In this document: in pieces, positions 11,007-19,183 of the stretch
How the letters are laid out: the number at the start of each line of letters is the position of its first letter
Position numbering within the stretch: the first letter of the stretch is position 1
From: Burkholderiaceae bacterium
GTDB lineage: Bacteria > Pseudomonadota > Gammaproteobacteria > Burkholderiales > Burkholderiaceae_C
Assembly: GCA_016790175.1 (NCBI GenBank)
Contig: JAEUPI010000061.1
Location: 1-51,929, forward strand
DNA: 51,929 nucleotides
Reading direction: 5' to 3'
Notes under the pieces: generated by a model
What the model was told of the DNA's origin: nothing
What the model saw: the letters and a program-made list of their open reading frames with translations, nothing else
The model's database searches: none
Translations under genes and position numbers: made by a program

Positions 11007-11174
11007 ATGGCCAAGAGCGCACGCGAGAAGATCAAGCTGGAATCCACCGCCGGTACCGGGCACTTCTACACCACCAACAAGAACAAGAAGACCACGCCCG
11101 ACAAGATCGAGCTGATGAAGTTCGACCCCAAGGCACGCAAGCACGTGCTCTACAAAGAGACGAAGTTGAAGTGA
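11007..11174 (+). CDS. rpmG: 50S ribosomal protein L33 (zinc-free type)
   Basis: This 55-residue protein, [20 protein letters not shown] at its start, is full-length L33. It contains no cysteine, so it is the zinc-independent C- form usual in Proteobacteria rather than the zinc-ribbon form. The ATG at 11007 follows an AAGGAG ribosome site. It is 19 nt downstream of rpmB and directly followed by two intrinsic terminators. Confidence 0.97.
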   Translation: MAKSAREKIKLESTAGTGHFYTTNKNKKTTPDKIELMKFDPKARKHVLYKETKLK

Positions 11175-11189
11175 CGTAACCAGGAGAGA

Positions 11190-11215
11190 GGGCCCGCCTG
11201 CGGCGAGCCCTTTTT
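11190..11215 (+). terminator. Rho-independent terminator after rpmG
   Basis: The stem is GGGC + CGCC paired with GGCG + GCCC, interrupted by one C/A mismatch, with a 3-nt loop (TGC) and followed directly by TTTTT. It begins 16 nt after the rpmG stop. Confidence 0.85.
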
Positions 11216-11222
11216 CGGAGGA

Positions 11223-11245
11223 GGGCCGCCCTGCGCGGCCCTTTT
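11223..11245 (+). terminator. Second, tandem Rho-independent terminator
   Basis: A perfect 7-bp stem (GGGCCGC with GCGGCCC), 5-nt loop and TTTT tail follow the first terminator by 8 nt. It would catch read-through from the strong rpmBG transcript before the convergent desaturase gene. There is no A-run on its left, so it is not expected to work for the minus strand. Confidence 0.75.
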
Positions 11246-11297
11246 CACTGGCGGACTGGGCCCGCTGCGCGAGCCCCGTCTCCTTGTCCGCGCAGCG

Positions 11298-12530
11298 TCA
11301 GGCCTGCGCCGCCCTCAGGCGCAGAGCGAAATCCTGCAGCATCGCGATGCCGCTTTCCTCCGCCTTCTTGCACCAAGCCTGCAGTTCGGCCACCAGCTGC
11401 GGCGCCGACACGTTGGTGCGGGTCCACAGCAGCCGGAGCTCCTCGCGCATCGCCACCAGCTTGGCGAGCCTGGGGGCCTCGCACATCGCGCTGGCCAGCT
11501 TCGGCTTCACCTCGAGCGGGATCTTGTCGTCGTCACGATGCAGCCAGCGCCGCGCCAGACGCATGTTGGCCAGCCTGGCGCCGGTGGCTGCACCCTGCTC
11601 GCGCAGGTGTGCGAGCTCGGCGCCGCAGACTTGACGCAGCTGCTTGGCGTAGTGGGCCATGACCTCGTAGCGGTTGGCGATCAGCGCCTCCAGCGAGCGC
11701 GAATCGGCCTCGGCGCGAACATTGCCCAGTGCCAGTTTGGGCGGGGTCTTGCGCACCTTGGCCAGACCCAGGGTCTCCAGGGCGCGGATGTAGGCCCAGC
11801 CGATGTCGAACTCGTAGGGCTTGACCGACAGCTTGGCCGACGTCGGATAGGTGTGGTGGTTGTTGTGCAGTTCCTCGCCGCCGATGATCACGCCCCAGGG
11901 CGAGATGTTGGTCGAGGAATCGGGCGCCTCGAAATTACGGTAGCCCCAGTAGTGTCCGATGCCGTTGATGATGCCGGCCGCCGTGATCGGGATCCAAAGC
12001 ATCTGCACCGCCCAGACCGTGGCCCCGATCGCGCCGAACAGCATCACATCGACGATCAGCAGCAGGCCCACGCCCTGCCACGAGAAACGGCTGTAGAGCT
12101 GGCGCTCGAGCCAGTCGTCGGGCGTGTTGTGGCCGTACTTGGAAAGCGTCTCGGCATTCTTCGCCTCGGCGCGGTAGAGCTCGGAGCCCTTCCAGAACAC
12201 GGTCTCGATGCCCTTGGTGATCGGGCTGTGCGGATCGTCGACCGTTTCGCACTTGGCGTGGTGCTTGCGGTGGATCGCCACCCATTCCTTGGTGACCATG
12301 CCAGTGGTGAGCCACAGCCAGAAGCGGAAGAAGTGCGACGGGATCGCATGCAGCTCCAGCGCACGGTGGGCCTGTGCGCGGTGCAGGAAGATCGTCACCG
12401 ACGCGATCGTGATGTGCGTCGTGATCAGCGTGAACAGCAGAATCTGCCACCAGGCTGCTTCGGCCAACAGGCCATTGGCGAGCCAGTCGATCACGGTGCC
12501 GAACACCACGGAGAGTTCATTCATTGACAA
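11298..12530 (-). CDS. Membrane acyl-CoA/acyl-lipid desaturase (delta-9 type)
   Basis: The 410-residue protein has hydrophobic segments near residues 25-45, 65-80 and 155-195 and the three histidine boxes of membrane di-iron desaturases: HRAQAH (HxxxxH), HRKHH (HxxHH) and HNNHH (HxxHH). It fits the stearoyl-CoA 9-desaturase family that makes monounsaturated fatty acids in the inner membrane using oxygen. After the third box there is a cytoplasmic tail of about 170 residues rich in Ala, Arg and Leu, longer than in minimal desaturases. The start could be 12530 or the second Met at 12524. It is monocistronic and convergent with rpmG. Confidence 0.9.
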   Translation of the reverse strand: MSMNELSVVFGTVIDWLANGLLAEAAWWQILLFTLITTHITIASVTIFLHRAQAHRALELHAIPSHFFRFWLWLTTGMVTKEWVAIHRKHHAKCETVDDPHSPITKGIETVFWKGSELYRAEAKNAETLSKYGHNTPDDWLERQLYSRFSWQGVGLLLIVDVMLFGAIGATVWAVQMLWIPITAAGIINGIGHYWGYRNFEAPDSSTNISPWGVIIGGEELHNNHHTYPTSAKLSVKPYEFDIGWAYIRALETLGLAKVRKTPPKLALGNVRAEADSRSLEALIANRYEVMAHYAKQLRQVCGAELAHLREQGAATGARLANMRLARRWLHRDDDKIPLEVKPKLASAMCEAPRLAKLVAMREELRLLWTRTNVSAPQLVAELQAWCKKAEESGIAMLQDFALRLRAAQA

Positions 12531-12651
12531 GCCTTTGGGTCCCGGACGTCGGGGTCGCCGGATTCTAGGGGAGCGTTACAAGTTGGCCACTGCGGGCAAC
12601 GCGTAGGTTTCCCCGGGTTGATTCGCTTTATCGACTTGACTTAGAGCAGGA

Positions 12652-13911
12652 TCAAGCCCGGCGCTGCCAGATTGCCGCGAAGAAACCGTCGGTTGCATGT
12701 CGATGCGGCCAGAGCCGCAGCTTCCTATCGACCACAAGTCCCGACACGTCGGCGATGTGGCGATGCAACACCTCGGCAGCACCCACCGGGCGGAAATCCG
12801 GCTGCGATCGGTCGAACATGGCGGCGACCTCCTCGTTCTCAAGCCGCAACAGGCTGCAGGTCGCATAGACCAGCCGCCCACCGGGCTTCAGCAAGCGTGC
12901 GGCCGAGGCGAGGATCGCGTCTTGTTGCCGGCGCAGGGCGGCAACGGTGTCGGGTGTCTGACGCCACTTCAGGTCGGGGTTGCGGCGCAAGGTGCCGAGC
13001 CCTGAGCACGGTGCATCCACGAGGACCCGGTCGATCTTCCCGGCCAGACGTTTGACGCGCTCGTCGCGCTCGTGGGCAATCTGCACCGGATGCACGTTGG
13101 ACAGGCCGCTGCGCGACAGGCGCGGCTTCAATGCCTCGAGCCGGTGGCCGGAGGTGTCGAAGGCGTAGAGGCGGCCTGTGCTGCGCATCATCGCGCCGAG
13201 CGCCAGCGTCTTGCCGCCGGCGCCGGCGCAGAAATCCACCACCATCTCGCCGCGCCGGGGATCCACCAGCATCGCGAGCAACTGACTGCCCTCGTCCTGC
13301 ACTTCGAACATGCCCTCCTTGAACAGCGGCAACCGGTTCACGGCCGGGCGACCCGCGATGCGCAGGCCCCAGGGCGAGTACGGCGTCGGCGCGGCGGCGA
13401 TGCCCTCGCTCTGCAGCGCGATCCGCACGTCGTCGCGCCGGGCCTTCATCGTGTTCACGCGCAGGTCGAGCGGCGCCGATGACTGCAGCGATTCGGCCAG
13501 GGCCTGAAACTCCGGGTCACCGAGCTCGTGCCGCAGTGCCTCGGCCAGCCAGGTCGGCAGGTTGTGGCGCAGCTTGTCGGGCAGGCTGGCCAGGTCGACC
13601 GCCCGCACGGCCGCGAGCCACTCGCGCTCGTGCGGCTCGAGCGCCGACTGCAGTGAGCGCTCCTCGCCCTGCCAGCCCGCGATCGCCAGACGCCGCTCGA
13701 GCGGGCCGCTGCCGCTTTGTGCCAGATGCTGAAGTCGCAGGCGTTGACGCAGCACGGCGTACACGGTCTCGGCCAGCGCGTGCCGCTCGCGCGGCCCCAG
13801 CGCGCGCTGCTTCTGGAAGTAGGCGGAGACGATGCCGTCGGCGGGCGCGTCGAAGGTCAGCACCGCACGCAGCAGTTCGGTCGCGCGCTCGAGCAACGCG
13901 GCAGGCGGCAT
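12652..13911 (-). CDS. rsmB: 16S rRNA (cytosine-967 C5)-methyltransferase RsmB
   Basis: Started at the ATG at 13911 (MPPAALLERATELLRAVL), the protein has 419 residues, the normal RsmB size. The N-terminal third is the NusB-like RNA-binding domain; the rest is the SAM methyltransferase with FCAGAGGKTLALGAMM, the catalytic-cysteine motif DAPCSGLGTLRRNPDLKWR and the second-cysteine motif YATCSLL. These two cysteines define m5C methyltransferases. The frame stays open far upstream through purN, but the start 12 nt after the purN stop gives the right N-terminus. It forms a two-gene unit with purN. Confidence 0.94.
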   Translation of the reverse strand: MPPAALLERATELLRAVLTFDAPADGIVSAYFQKQRALGPRERHALAETVYAVLRQRLRLQHLAQSGSGPLERRLAIAGWQGEERSLQSALEPHEREWLAAVRAVDLASLPDKLRHNLPTWLAEALRHELGDPEFQALAESLQSSAPLDLRVNTMKARRDDVRIALQSEGIAAAPTPYSPWGLRIAGRPAVNRLPLFKEGMFEVQDEGSQLLAMLVDPRRGEMVVDFCAGAGGKTLALGAMMRSTGRLYAFDTSGHRLEALKPRLSRSGLSNVHPVQIAHERDERVKRLAGKIDRVLVDAPCSGLGTLRRNPDLKWRQTPDTVAALRRQQDAILASAARLLKPGGRLVYATCSLLRLENEEVAAMFDRSQPDFRPVGAAEVLHRHIADVSGLVVDRKLRLWPHRHATDGFFAAIWQRRA

Positions 13912-13925
13912 CGTGGACGTCGCCG

Positions 13926-14552
13926 CTACAGCAGCAGTTGCGGTTCGCCGTCGAGTTGATGCACGATCCGGCTCTCGATGCGCAGACGGTCGTTCACGAA
14001 CCAGCGCACCGCGCGGGGATAGATCCTGTGCTCGGTGGCGAGCACGCGGGCCGCGAGCGCAACTTCGTCGTCGTCGTGCCGCACCGGCACCACCGACTGC
14101 ATGACGATCGGGCCATGGTCGAGGTCGGCCGTCACGAAGTGCACCGTGGCCCCGCTCGCCTTGCAGCCGGCCTCCAGTGCACGGCGATGCGTGTGCAGCC
14201 CGGGAAACGCGGGCAGCAGCGACGGGTGGATGTTCATCATGCGGCCTTCGTAGCGGCGGACGAAGCCGGCGCCGAGAATGCGCATGAATCCGGCCAGCAC
14301 CACCAGATCCGCACCGTGATGATCGATGCGTGCGGCCAGTGCTTCGTCGAACGCTTCGCGATCGGCGAAGGCCTTGTGTTCGACGGCCTCGGTCGCGATG
14401 CCATGCGACGCGGCCCAGCGCAACCCCGCCGCCTTCACGGTGTTGGCGATCACGGCCACCACCTGTGCGGGCCAGGACTCGGCGCGGCAGGCATTGACGA
14501 TCGCCTCCATGTTGGAGCCGCGGCCCGAGATCAGGATGACGATGCGTTTCAT
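13926..14552 (-). CDS. purN: Phosphoribosylglycinamide formyltransferase PurN
   Basis: The 208-residue protein begins MKRIVILISGRGSNMEAIVN, where the GRGSN loop binds the GAR phosphate. The catalytic block is intact: NIHPSLLPAFPGLHTHRRAL with the Asn-His pair, and TADLDHGPIV with the catalytic Asp. It transfers a formyl group from 10-formyl-THF to GAR in purine synthesis. I chose the ATG at 14552, which matches the family N-terminus. It is divergent from trpS with only about 70 nt between the starts and is followed by rsmB. Confidence 0.96.
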   Translation of the reverse strand: MKRIVILISGRGSNMEAIVNACRAESWPAQVVAVIANTVKAAGLRWAASHGIATEAVEHKAFADREAFDEALAARIDHHGADLVVLAGFMRILGAGFVRRYEGRMMNIHPSLLPAFPGLHTHRRALEAGCKASGATVHFVTADLDHGPIVMQSVVPVRHDDDEVALAARVLATEHRIYPRAVRWFVNDRLRIESRIVHQLDGEPQLLL

Positions 14553-14623
14553 GGGCGTCGAACGAGGCGCGAGAGTGTACGTCTGCGAGAATCGCGGCCT
14601 TCGTCGACACACACCGACTCGCC

Positions 14624-15832
14624 ATGCGCTCCCGCGTCCTCTCCGGCATGCGCCCCACCGGGGCCATGCACCTCGGCCACTACCACGGCGCATTGAAGAA
14701 CTGGGTGCGCCTGCAGGACCAGCACGACTGCTTCTATTTCGTGGCCGACTGGCATGCGCTGACCACGCACTACGAGGACCGCGAAGTCATCGAGCAGAGC
14801 GTCTATGAGATGGTGATCGACTGGCTCGCCGCCGGCCTGGACCCCGAGAAGTGCACGATCTTCATCCAGAGCCGCCTGCCCGAACACGCCGAGCTGTTCA
14901 CGCTGCTGGCCATGGGCACGCCGCTGGGCTGGCTCGAGCGCGTGCCGACCTACAAGGACCAGATGGACAAGCTGAAGGACCGCGATCTCGCGACCTACGG
15001 CTTCCTCGGCTACCCGCTGCTGCAGGCCGCCGACATCCTGATCTACAAGGCCACCTATGTGCCGGTCGGCGAAGACCAGGCCTCGCATGTGGAGCTGACG
15101 CGCGAGGTCGCGCGGCGTTTCAACCACCTTTATGGCCGCATGGGCGATTTCGAGCAGAAGGTGGCGGCCGCACTCGCGCGCCTGCCCAAGGACGACCAGC
15201 GCTACTACGACAAGCAGCGCAAGGCCTTCGGTGAAACCGGTTCGGCCGAGGCCTGGAGCAAGGGCGAAGGCGTCGTGCGGCGCGCCGCCGCGGCCATCGA
15301 CGGCTGGACCAGCGACGAGACCGAACTGCTGCTCGGCCACCTGCGCGGCAGCGGCAAGACGATCCTGGTCGAGCCGCAGGCGCTGCACACCGAGGTGCTG
15401 CGCCTGCCAGGCCTGGACGGCAGCAAGATGAGCAAGAGCTACGGCAACGCGGTGCTGATGCGCGATGCGCCGGCCGAGGTGACCCGGAAGATCCGCGGCA
15501 TGACCACCGACCCCGCGCGCGTGCGGCGTACCGATCCCGGCGACCCCGAGAAGTGCCCGGTCTGGGACTTCCACAAGGTCTACAGCAACGACGCGACGAG
15601 AGATTGGGTCGTCAAGGGCTGCAAGAGCGCCGGCATCGGCTGCCTCGACTGCAAACAGCCGGTGATCGATGCGGTGCTCGCCGAGCAGAAGCCTTGGCAC
15701 GAGCGCGCCGCGGCGCTGACGGCCGACCCGAAGAAGGTGCACTGGATCGTCGAGATGGGCACCGAGCGCGCACGCACGGTGGCCAAGTCGACGATGAAGG
15801 ACGTGCGCGACGCCATGGGTCTTGCCTACTAG
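14624..15832 (+). CDS. trpS: Tryptophan-tRNA ligase
   Basis: The 402-residue class I synthetase has the HIGH-type motif HLGHYHG near residue 17 and the KMSKS loop SKMSKSYGN near residue 270. It is longer than E. coli TrpS (334), with an extra C-terminal region typical of the betaproteobacterial long form, including a CLDCKQ pair of cysteines near residue 344. It charges tRNA-Trp in the cytoplasm. The start at 14624 (MRSRVLSGMRPTGAMHLGHY) fits the family. Confidence 0.97.
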   Translation: MRSRVLSGMRPTGAMHLGHYHGALKNWVRLQDQHDCFYFVADWHALTTHYEDREVIEQSVYEMVIDWLAAGLDPEKCTIFIQSRLPEHAELFTLLAMGTPLGWLERVPTYKDQMDKLKDRDLATYGFLGYPLLQAADILIYKATYVPVGEDQASHVELTREVARRFNHLYGRMGDFEQKVAAALARLPKDDQRYYDKQRKAFGETGSAEAWSKGEGVVRRAAAAIDGWTSDETELLLGHLRGSGKTILVEPQALHTEVLRLPGLDGSKMSKSYGNAVLMRDAPAEVTRKIRGMTTDPARVRRTDPGDPEKCPVWDFHKVYSNDATRDWVVKGCKSAGIGCLDCKQPVIDAVLAEQKPWHERAAALTADPKKVHWIVEMGTERARTVAKSTMKDVRDAMGLAY

Positions 15833-15838
15833 GACATC

Positions 15839-16921
15839 TCACCCCCGCTTCGCACGGCTGCGCATCGTCCCTTCCTGCACGCGCAGCTTCCACTCGCGCC
15901 GCTGTTCGCGCTGCTCCAGCGCATTCATCGCGTCGCGCCGGGCCTCGCGCTGCAGCTTGTGGAAATTGCGCACGCGTTCAGCCGGCAGCGACTCGCGCAC
16001 CGCGCAGCCCGGTTCTTCGCGATGCCGGCAGTTGCGGAACCGGCAGCGCAGCGCGGCAGTGGCCACATCATCGAAGGCGACGTTGAGCACGTCGGCATCG
16101 TCGGCGTCCAGGCGCAACGCGCGCAGACCCGGCGTGTCGATCACGCAGGCGCCGGCCAGCGTGCGCCGCAGGGTGCGCGCCGTCGTCGTGTGCCGGCCCC
16201 GACCGTCGTCGGCGCGGCTCGCGCCGGTGCGCTGCTGTTCGTCGCCGCACAAGGTGTTGGTGAGCGTGCTCTTGCCGGCGCCGCTGGAGCCCAGCAGCAC
16301 CAGCGTCTGACCGCGCCCGAGCCAGGGTTGCAGCAGCTGCGCGGCAACGCCCTCGCGCGCGTCGAGCGCCAGCAGCGCAACGGCGGTACCGATCGCCTCG
16401 CGTGCCTGTTCGCTGCGCCGCGCCAAGGTGGCCTCGTCGACCGCGTCGGCCTTGGTCAGCACCACCACCGCCGTCACGCCCGCCAGCCTCGCCAGAGCGA
16501 GATATCGCTCCAGCCGGCGCAGGTTGAAGTCGTGGTCCAGCCCCATCACGAGCAGGCAGGTGTCGACGTTGGCCACCAGCACCTGACGCCGAGCCGCGCC
16601 CCGGCCGTCGTTGGTGCGGCGGGCGATCTGCGTGAGCGGTGTGATGCGTTCGCGCACGCGCCACTGGCCGGTTGCCGGCTCGTCGGCCAGCACCCAGTCG
16701 CCGACGGCGAGGTTGTCGTTGGTCAAACGCTCCACCAGCGCCGGCGGCACGCGTGCGAGCACTTCCCGCACGCCGTCGTGCAGGCACACGGCGTCGCGCT
16801 GGACTTCGGTCACACGCATCACCGCTTCGCCGGCGTAGCGCTCGCGTTGGGTGAGCTGTTGCAGCATCGGCACCGTCAGGCCGAGGCCGATCAGTGAATC
16901 AGTCGGGGAAAGGGATTGCAT
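15839..16921 (-). CDS. rsgA: Ribosome small-subunit-dependent GTPase RsgA (long form)
   Basis: The protein is 360 residues from the ATG at 16921 (MQSLSPTDSLIGLG); the open frame continues to 16972 and beyond. The circularly permuted GTPase motifs are in order G4 (LTKADAVD), G1 (GSSGAGKSTLTN) and G3 (DTPGLRAL), which defines the YjeQ/RsgA family. An N-terminal OB-like region precedes them. The C-terminal zinc finger is CRFRNCRHREEPGCAV, followed by a basic tail. RsgA helps late 30S maturation. Upstream lies a long leader with several hairpins and a short in-frame ORF. It converges on trpS with 6 nt between stops. Confidence 0.93.
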   Translation of the reverse strand: MQSLSPTDSLIGLGLTVPMLQQLTQRERYAGEAVMRVTEVQRDAVCLHDGVREVLARVPPALVERLTNDNLAVGDWVLADEPATGQWRVRERITPLTQIARRTNDGRGAARRQVLVANVDTCLLVMGLDHDFNLRRLERYLALARLAGVTAVVVLTKADAVDEATLARRSEQAREAIGTAVALLALDAREGVAAQLLQPWLGRGQTLVLLGSSGAGKSTLTNTLCGDEQQRTGASRADDGRGRHTTTARTLRRTLAGACVIDTPGLRALRLDADDADVLNVAFDDVATAALRCRFRNCRHREEPGCAVRESLPAERVRNFHKLQREARRDAMNALEQREQRREWKLRVQEGTMRSRAKRG

Positions 16922-16948
16922 CGTCGGTGAATCGCTCGAGGAACATCC

Positions 16949-17084
16949 GTGCCGGGCAAGAGCGTCCGGCACACGACACCGCAGCGCGCGTCTGTCGCGC
17001 GCGCGGAAGCTTGGGATCCAAGGTGTCGGCCCCGATGCACGGGGCGATGTCGAGCGAACCGGGGCGGCTCGGCGTGGAGCCGCC
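16949..17084 (-). other. Hairpin-rich leader region of rsgA (candidate structured RNA)
   Basis: Four consecutive perfect stem-loops occur in 136 nt: 16949-16972 (7 bp, GTGCCGG arms), 16984-17002 (7 bp, GCGCGCG arms, 5-nt loop), 17029-17045 (6 bp, 5-nt loop) and 17063-17084 (8 bp, GGCGGCTC arms, 6-nt loop). No long ORF on either strand has family features here. The region lies between a short ORF and the rsgA start and would be 5' untranslated RNA if the promoter at 17202-17230 is used. I know no Rfam family that matches. GC-rich DNA forms hairpins easily, so this is tentative. Confidence 0.35.
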
Positions 17085-17107
17085 GGAACCGAGGGCTCAG
17101 CGAGCGC

Positions 17108-17164
17108 TCAGCGAACGCCGATCGCGCAGGGGCCGAACGAACGGACAAGGTCACGTGCAGTCAT
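17108..17164 (-). CDS. Short leader ORF upstream of rsgA (18 codons)
   Basis: An ATG at 17164 has a perfect AGGAGG ribosome site 5 nt upstream and encodes MTARDLVRSFGPCAIGVR, then TGA. It is in the same reading frame as rsgA, and the frame stays open from this TGA all the way into rsgA. It may be a regulatory leader peptide or the relic of a longer N-terminus interrupted by a stop codon. The ribosome site is stronger than that of rsgA itself. I do not recognise the peptide. Confidence 0.4.
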   Translation of the reverse strand: MTARDLVRSFGPCAIGVR

Positions 17165-17201
17165 GTCGGCCTCCTAGGTGCGCGGGTTGAACGAGGCGCG
17201 C

Positions 17202-17230
17202 AGTGTGCGCGAGCGGGCGACCAGCGTCAA
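17202..17230 (-). promoter_or_regulatory. Putative sigma-70 promoter for the rsgA leader transcript
   Basis: On the minus strand, TTGACG (17230-17225) and CACACT (17207-17202) are separated by exactly 17 nt. The -35 matches 5 of 6 consensus bases, the -10 only 3 of 6. A start near 17195 would place the short ORF with its AGGAGG site first on the transcript, then the hairpin-rich leader and rsgA. Confidence 0.35.
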
Positions 17231-17284
17231 GCGCAACCCCGTTGCCGGCCCGAGGGGTTCGCGACCCGCACGAGACAATGCCGC

Positions 17285-17938
17285 ATGTGGCCCGAATCGG
17301 CATCCGCCGTGGGAACCGTGCCGATCAGCGTCGTGCATGTGGACGAGGCGTTCATCGTCATCGACAAGCCGCCGGGCCTGCTGGCCGTGCCGGGCCGGCA
17401 GGAGAGCGACTGCGTCTGGGCGCGCGTGGCCTGCGACTGGCCCGATGCACGAATCGTGCACCGTCTCGATCAGGCCACCTCGGGCCTGATGCTGTTCGCA
17501 CGCGGTGCCGACATGCAACGGCAATTGTCGATCGCGTTCGCGTCGCAGCGTGTGCAAAAGGCCTACGAAGCCGTGGTGCATGGCCTGGTCGACGGCTCGG
17601 ACGGCGTCATCGACGCCCCGCTCGCGGCCGATTGGCCGAACCGGCCGCGGCAGCGCATCGACGCCACCGGCGGCAAACCGGCGCGCACGAGCTGGCGCGT
17701 GGCAGCACGCGAAGCGGCAGCGAATCGCACACGCGTCTGGCTCGAGCCGACGACCGGGCGAACCCATCAGCTGCGCGTGCACCTGGCCTCGATCGGGCAT
17801 GCAATCGTCGGCGATACGCTGTACGGGCCCGCCACGTCGGCGCAGGAACCTCGCCTGCTGCTGCACGCGACCCAGCTGTCTTTCGCGCATCCCGTGCTCG
17901 GCGCGGCGCAGCAGTTCCGCAGCCCGGCACCGTTCTGA
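17285..17938 (+). CDS. RluA family RNA pseudouridine synthase
   Basis: From the ATG at 17285 the protein has 217 residues, the size of the compact, S4-less RluA subgroup. The catalytic motif HRLDQATSGLMLFA carries the essential Asp near residue 64. Family blocks VIDKPPGLLAVPGR near the N-terminus and TGRTHQLRVHLASIGHAI in the C-terminal half are present. It isomerises uridine to pseudouridine in rRNA or tRNA; the target base cannot be predicted. The frame is open further upstream, but the family alignment begins just after 17285. A -10-like GACAAT ends 5 nt before the ATG. Confidence 0.92.
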   Translation: MWPESASAVGTVPISVVHVDEAFIVIDKPPGLLAVPGRQESDCVWARVACDWPDARIVHRLDQATSGLMLFARGADMQRQLSIAFASQRVQKAYEAVVHGLVDGSDGVIDAPLAADWPNRPRQRIDATGGKPARTSWRVAAREAAANRTRVWLEPTTGRTHQLRVHLASIGHAIVGDTLYGPATSAQEPRLLLHATQLSFAHPVLGAAQQFRSPAPF

Positions 17939-18060
17939 TTGGCGCGGCGATCGCGTTCACCCCTGGTCACCCGGGGCCGGCCGGGCCGCAGTACGATCGC
18001 CGCCCCGGCATGCATCTGGGTGGGTGGGGGCCCGACCGCCGGAACGATCCGAGCCCACGC

Positions 18061-19176
18061 ATGACCGACGACGAACTGCATATCCTCGCCCAGCTGCTGG
18101 CCGGGTTCGGCATCACGATGAGCGTGACCGATGTCGAGGGCCGCCTGCTCATCGAGGGCCACCCCAAGCCACGCGACGCGCGCGGCGACGCCGTGCACAC
18201 GGTGTCGATGAACCTCGCCGACGGCCGGCGCCTGGTGCTGATGCCCGACACCGAGACCGAGGCACGCAACGTCGAGGCACGGCTGCGTTTCCGGCTGCTC
18301 GCCGAGCACGCGAGCGACCTGATCGTCGCCGTCGATGCCGACCTGGCGATCCGGTTCGCGTCGCAGGCCGCCGTCACCCTTCTCGGCGCGCCACCCGAAG
18401 AGCTGCACGGCCGCACGCTGGCCGAGCTGCTGGTGCCGGAGGATCGTGCCGGCTTCATCGCGCGGCACTTCATGCACGCGCACCGGCGCGGGCCGGGAGC
18501 TGGCGAGCTGTTCCGCCTGCAGCGATACGACGGCGGCACGCTGTGGATCGAGGCCCGCGTGGCCCACCTGCCGGCGGGCAACGGGCTCGGCGACTATCTC
18601 GTCACCTTGCGCGATGCCGAGCAGCGTCGCCGTGCCGAGGAGGCGCTGGGCCAGGCAAACGCGGAGCTGAGCGCGCTGGCCGCCACCGACGCCCTCACCG
18701 GACTGGCCAACCGCCGGCAGTTCGATGCCTCGCTGCGCAAGGAATGGTTCCGCGCGCTGCGCGACGGCACGCCGTTGGCCTTGCTGATGATCGACGTCGA
18801 CCACTTCAAGCCGCTGAACGACCGCTTCGGCCATCAGGTGGGCGACGCCTACCTGGCCGCCGTGGCCGGCGTGATCGAGCGCAACGTGCGCCGCGCCGGC
18901 GACCTTGCCGCACGCTACGGCGGCGAGGAGTTCGCCGTCGTGCTGCCGGGCACGGCGGCATCGGGTGCGCTCGACATCGCCGAAACGATCCGCCGCGCCG
19001 TGGCCGAGACGAGCCTGTCTCACCTCGGTGGCGGCATGAATGTCACCGTCTCGATCGGTGTGGGCTCCACGGTGCCGATGGCGGGTGCGGGCGCCGCCAC
19101 GCTGGTGCACGCCGCCGACGCGGCGCTCTACCATGCGAAGCGCAACGGACGCAACCGCGTCGAGCTGCTGAGCTGA
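18061..19176 (+). CDS. PAS domain-containing diguanylate cyclase
   Basis: The 371-residue protein (ATG 18061; an in-frame ATG at 18010 is an alternative) has no membrane segment. A PAS domain spans about residues 78-200 (LLAEHASDLIVAVDADLAIR). A short coiled linker (RRRAEEALGQANAELSALAA) leads to a GGDEF domain at about 212-371. The active-site loop is GGEEF at 287-291 and the inhibitory site RAGD at 278-281, five residues before it, so the enzyme should be active and product-inhibited. It makes c-di-GMP from two GTP in response to a PAS-sensed cue. A possible effector, YajQ, lies about 21 kb away. Confidence 0.93.
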   Translation: MTDDELHILAQLLAGFGITMSVTDVEGRLLIEGHPKPRDARGDAVHTVSMNLADGRRLVLMPDTETEARNVEARLRFRLLAEHASDLIVAVDADLAIRFASQAAVTLLGAPPEELHGRTLAELLVPEDRAGFIARHFMHAHRRGPGAGELFRLQRYDGGTLWIEARVAHLPAGNGLGDYLVTLRDAEQRRRAEEALGQANAELSALAATDALTGLANRRQFDASLRKEWFRALRDGTPLALLMIDVDHFKPLNDRFGHQVGDAYLAAVAGVIERNVRRAGDLAARYGGEEFAVVLPGTAASGALDIAETIRRAVAETSLSHLGGGMNVTVSIGVGSTVPMAGAGAATLVHAADAALYHAKRNGRNRVELLS

Positions 19177-19183
19177 GAACCCC

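Noticed and set aside
12624-12651. FNR-like half sites (CTTGA...TCAAG) between the desaturase and rsmB
   Set aside because: The arms are 12 nt apart instead of the 4-nt spacing of an FNR box (TTGAT-N4-ATCAA), so it is not a credible FNR site.
17085-17116. Direct repeat CTCAGCGA/CTCAGCGA near the rsgA leader ORF
   Set aside because: Only two short copies are present, with no further periodicity, so it is not counted as a repeat array.
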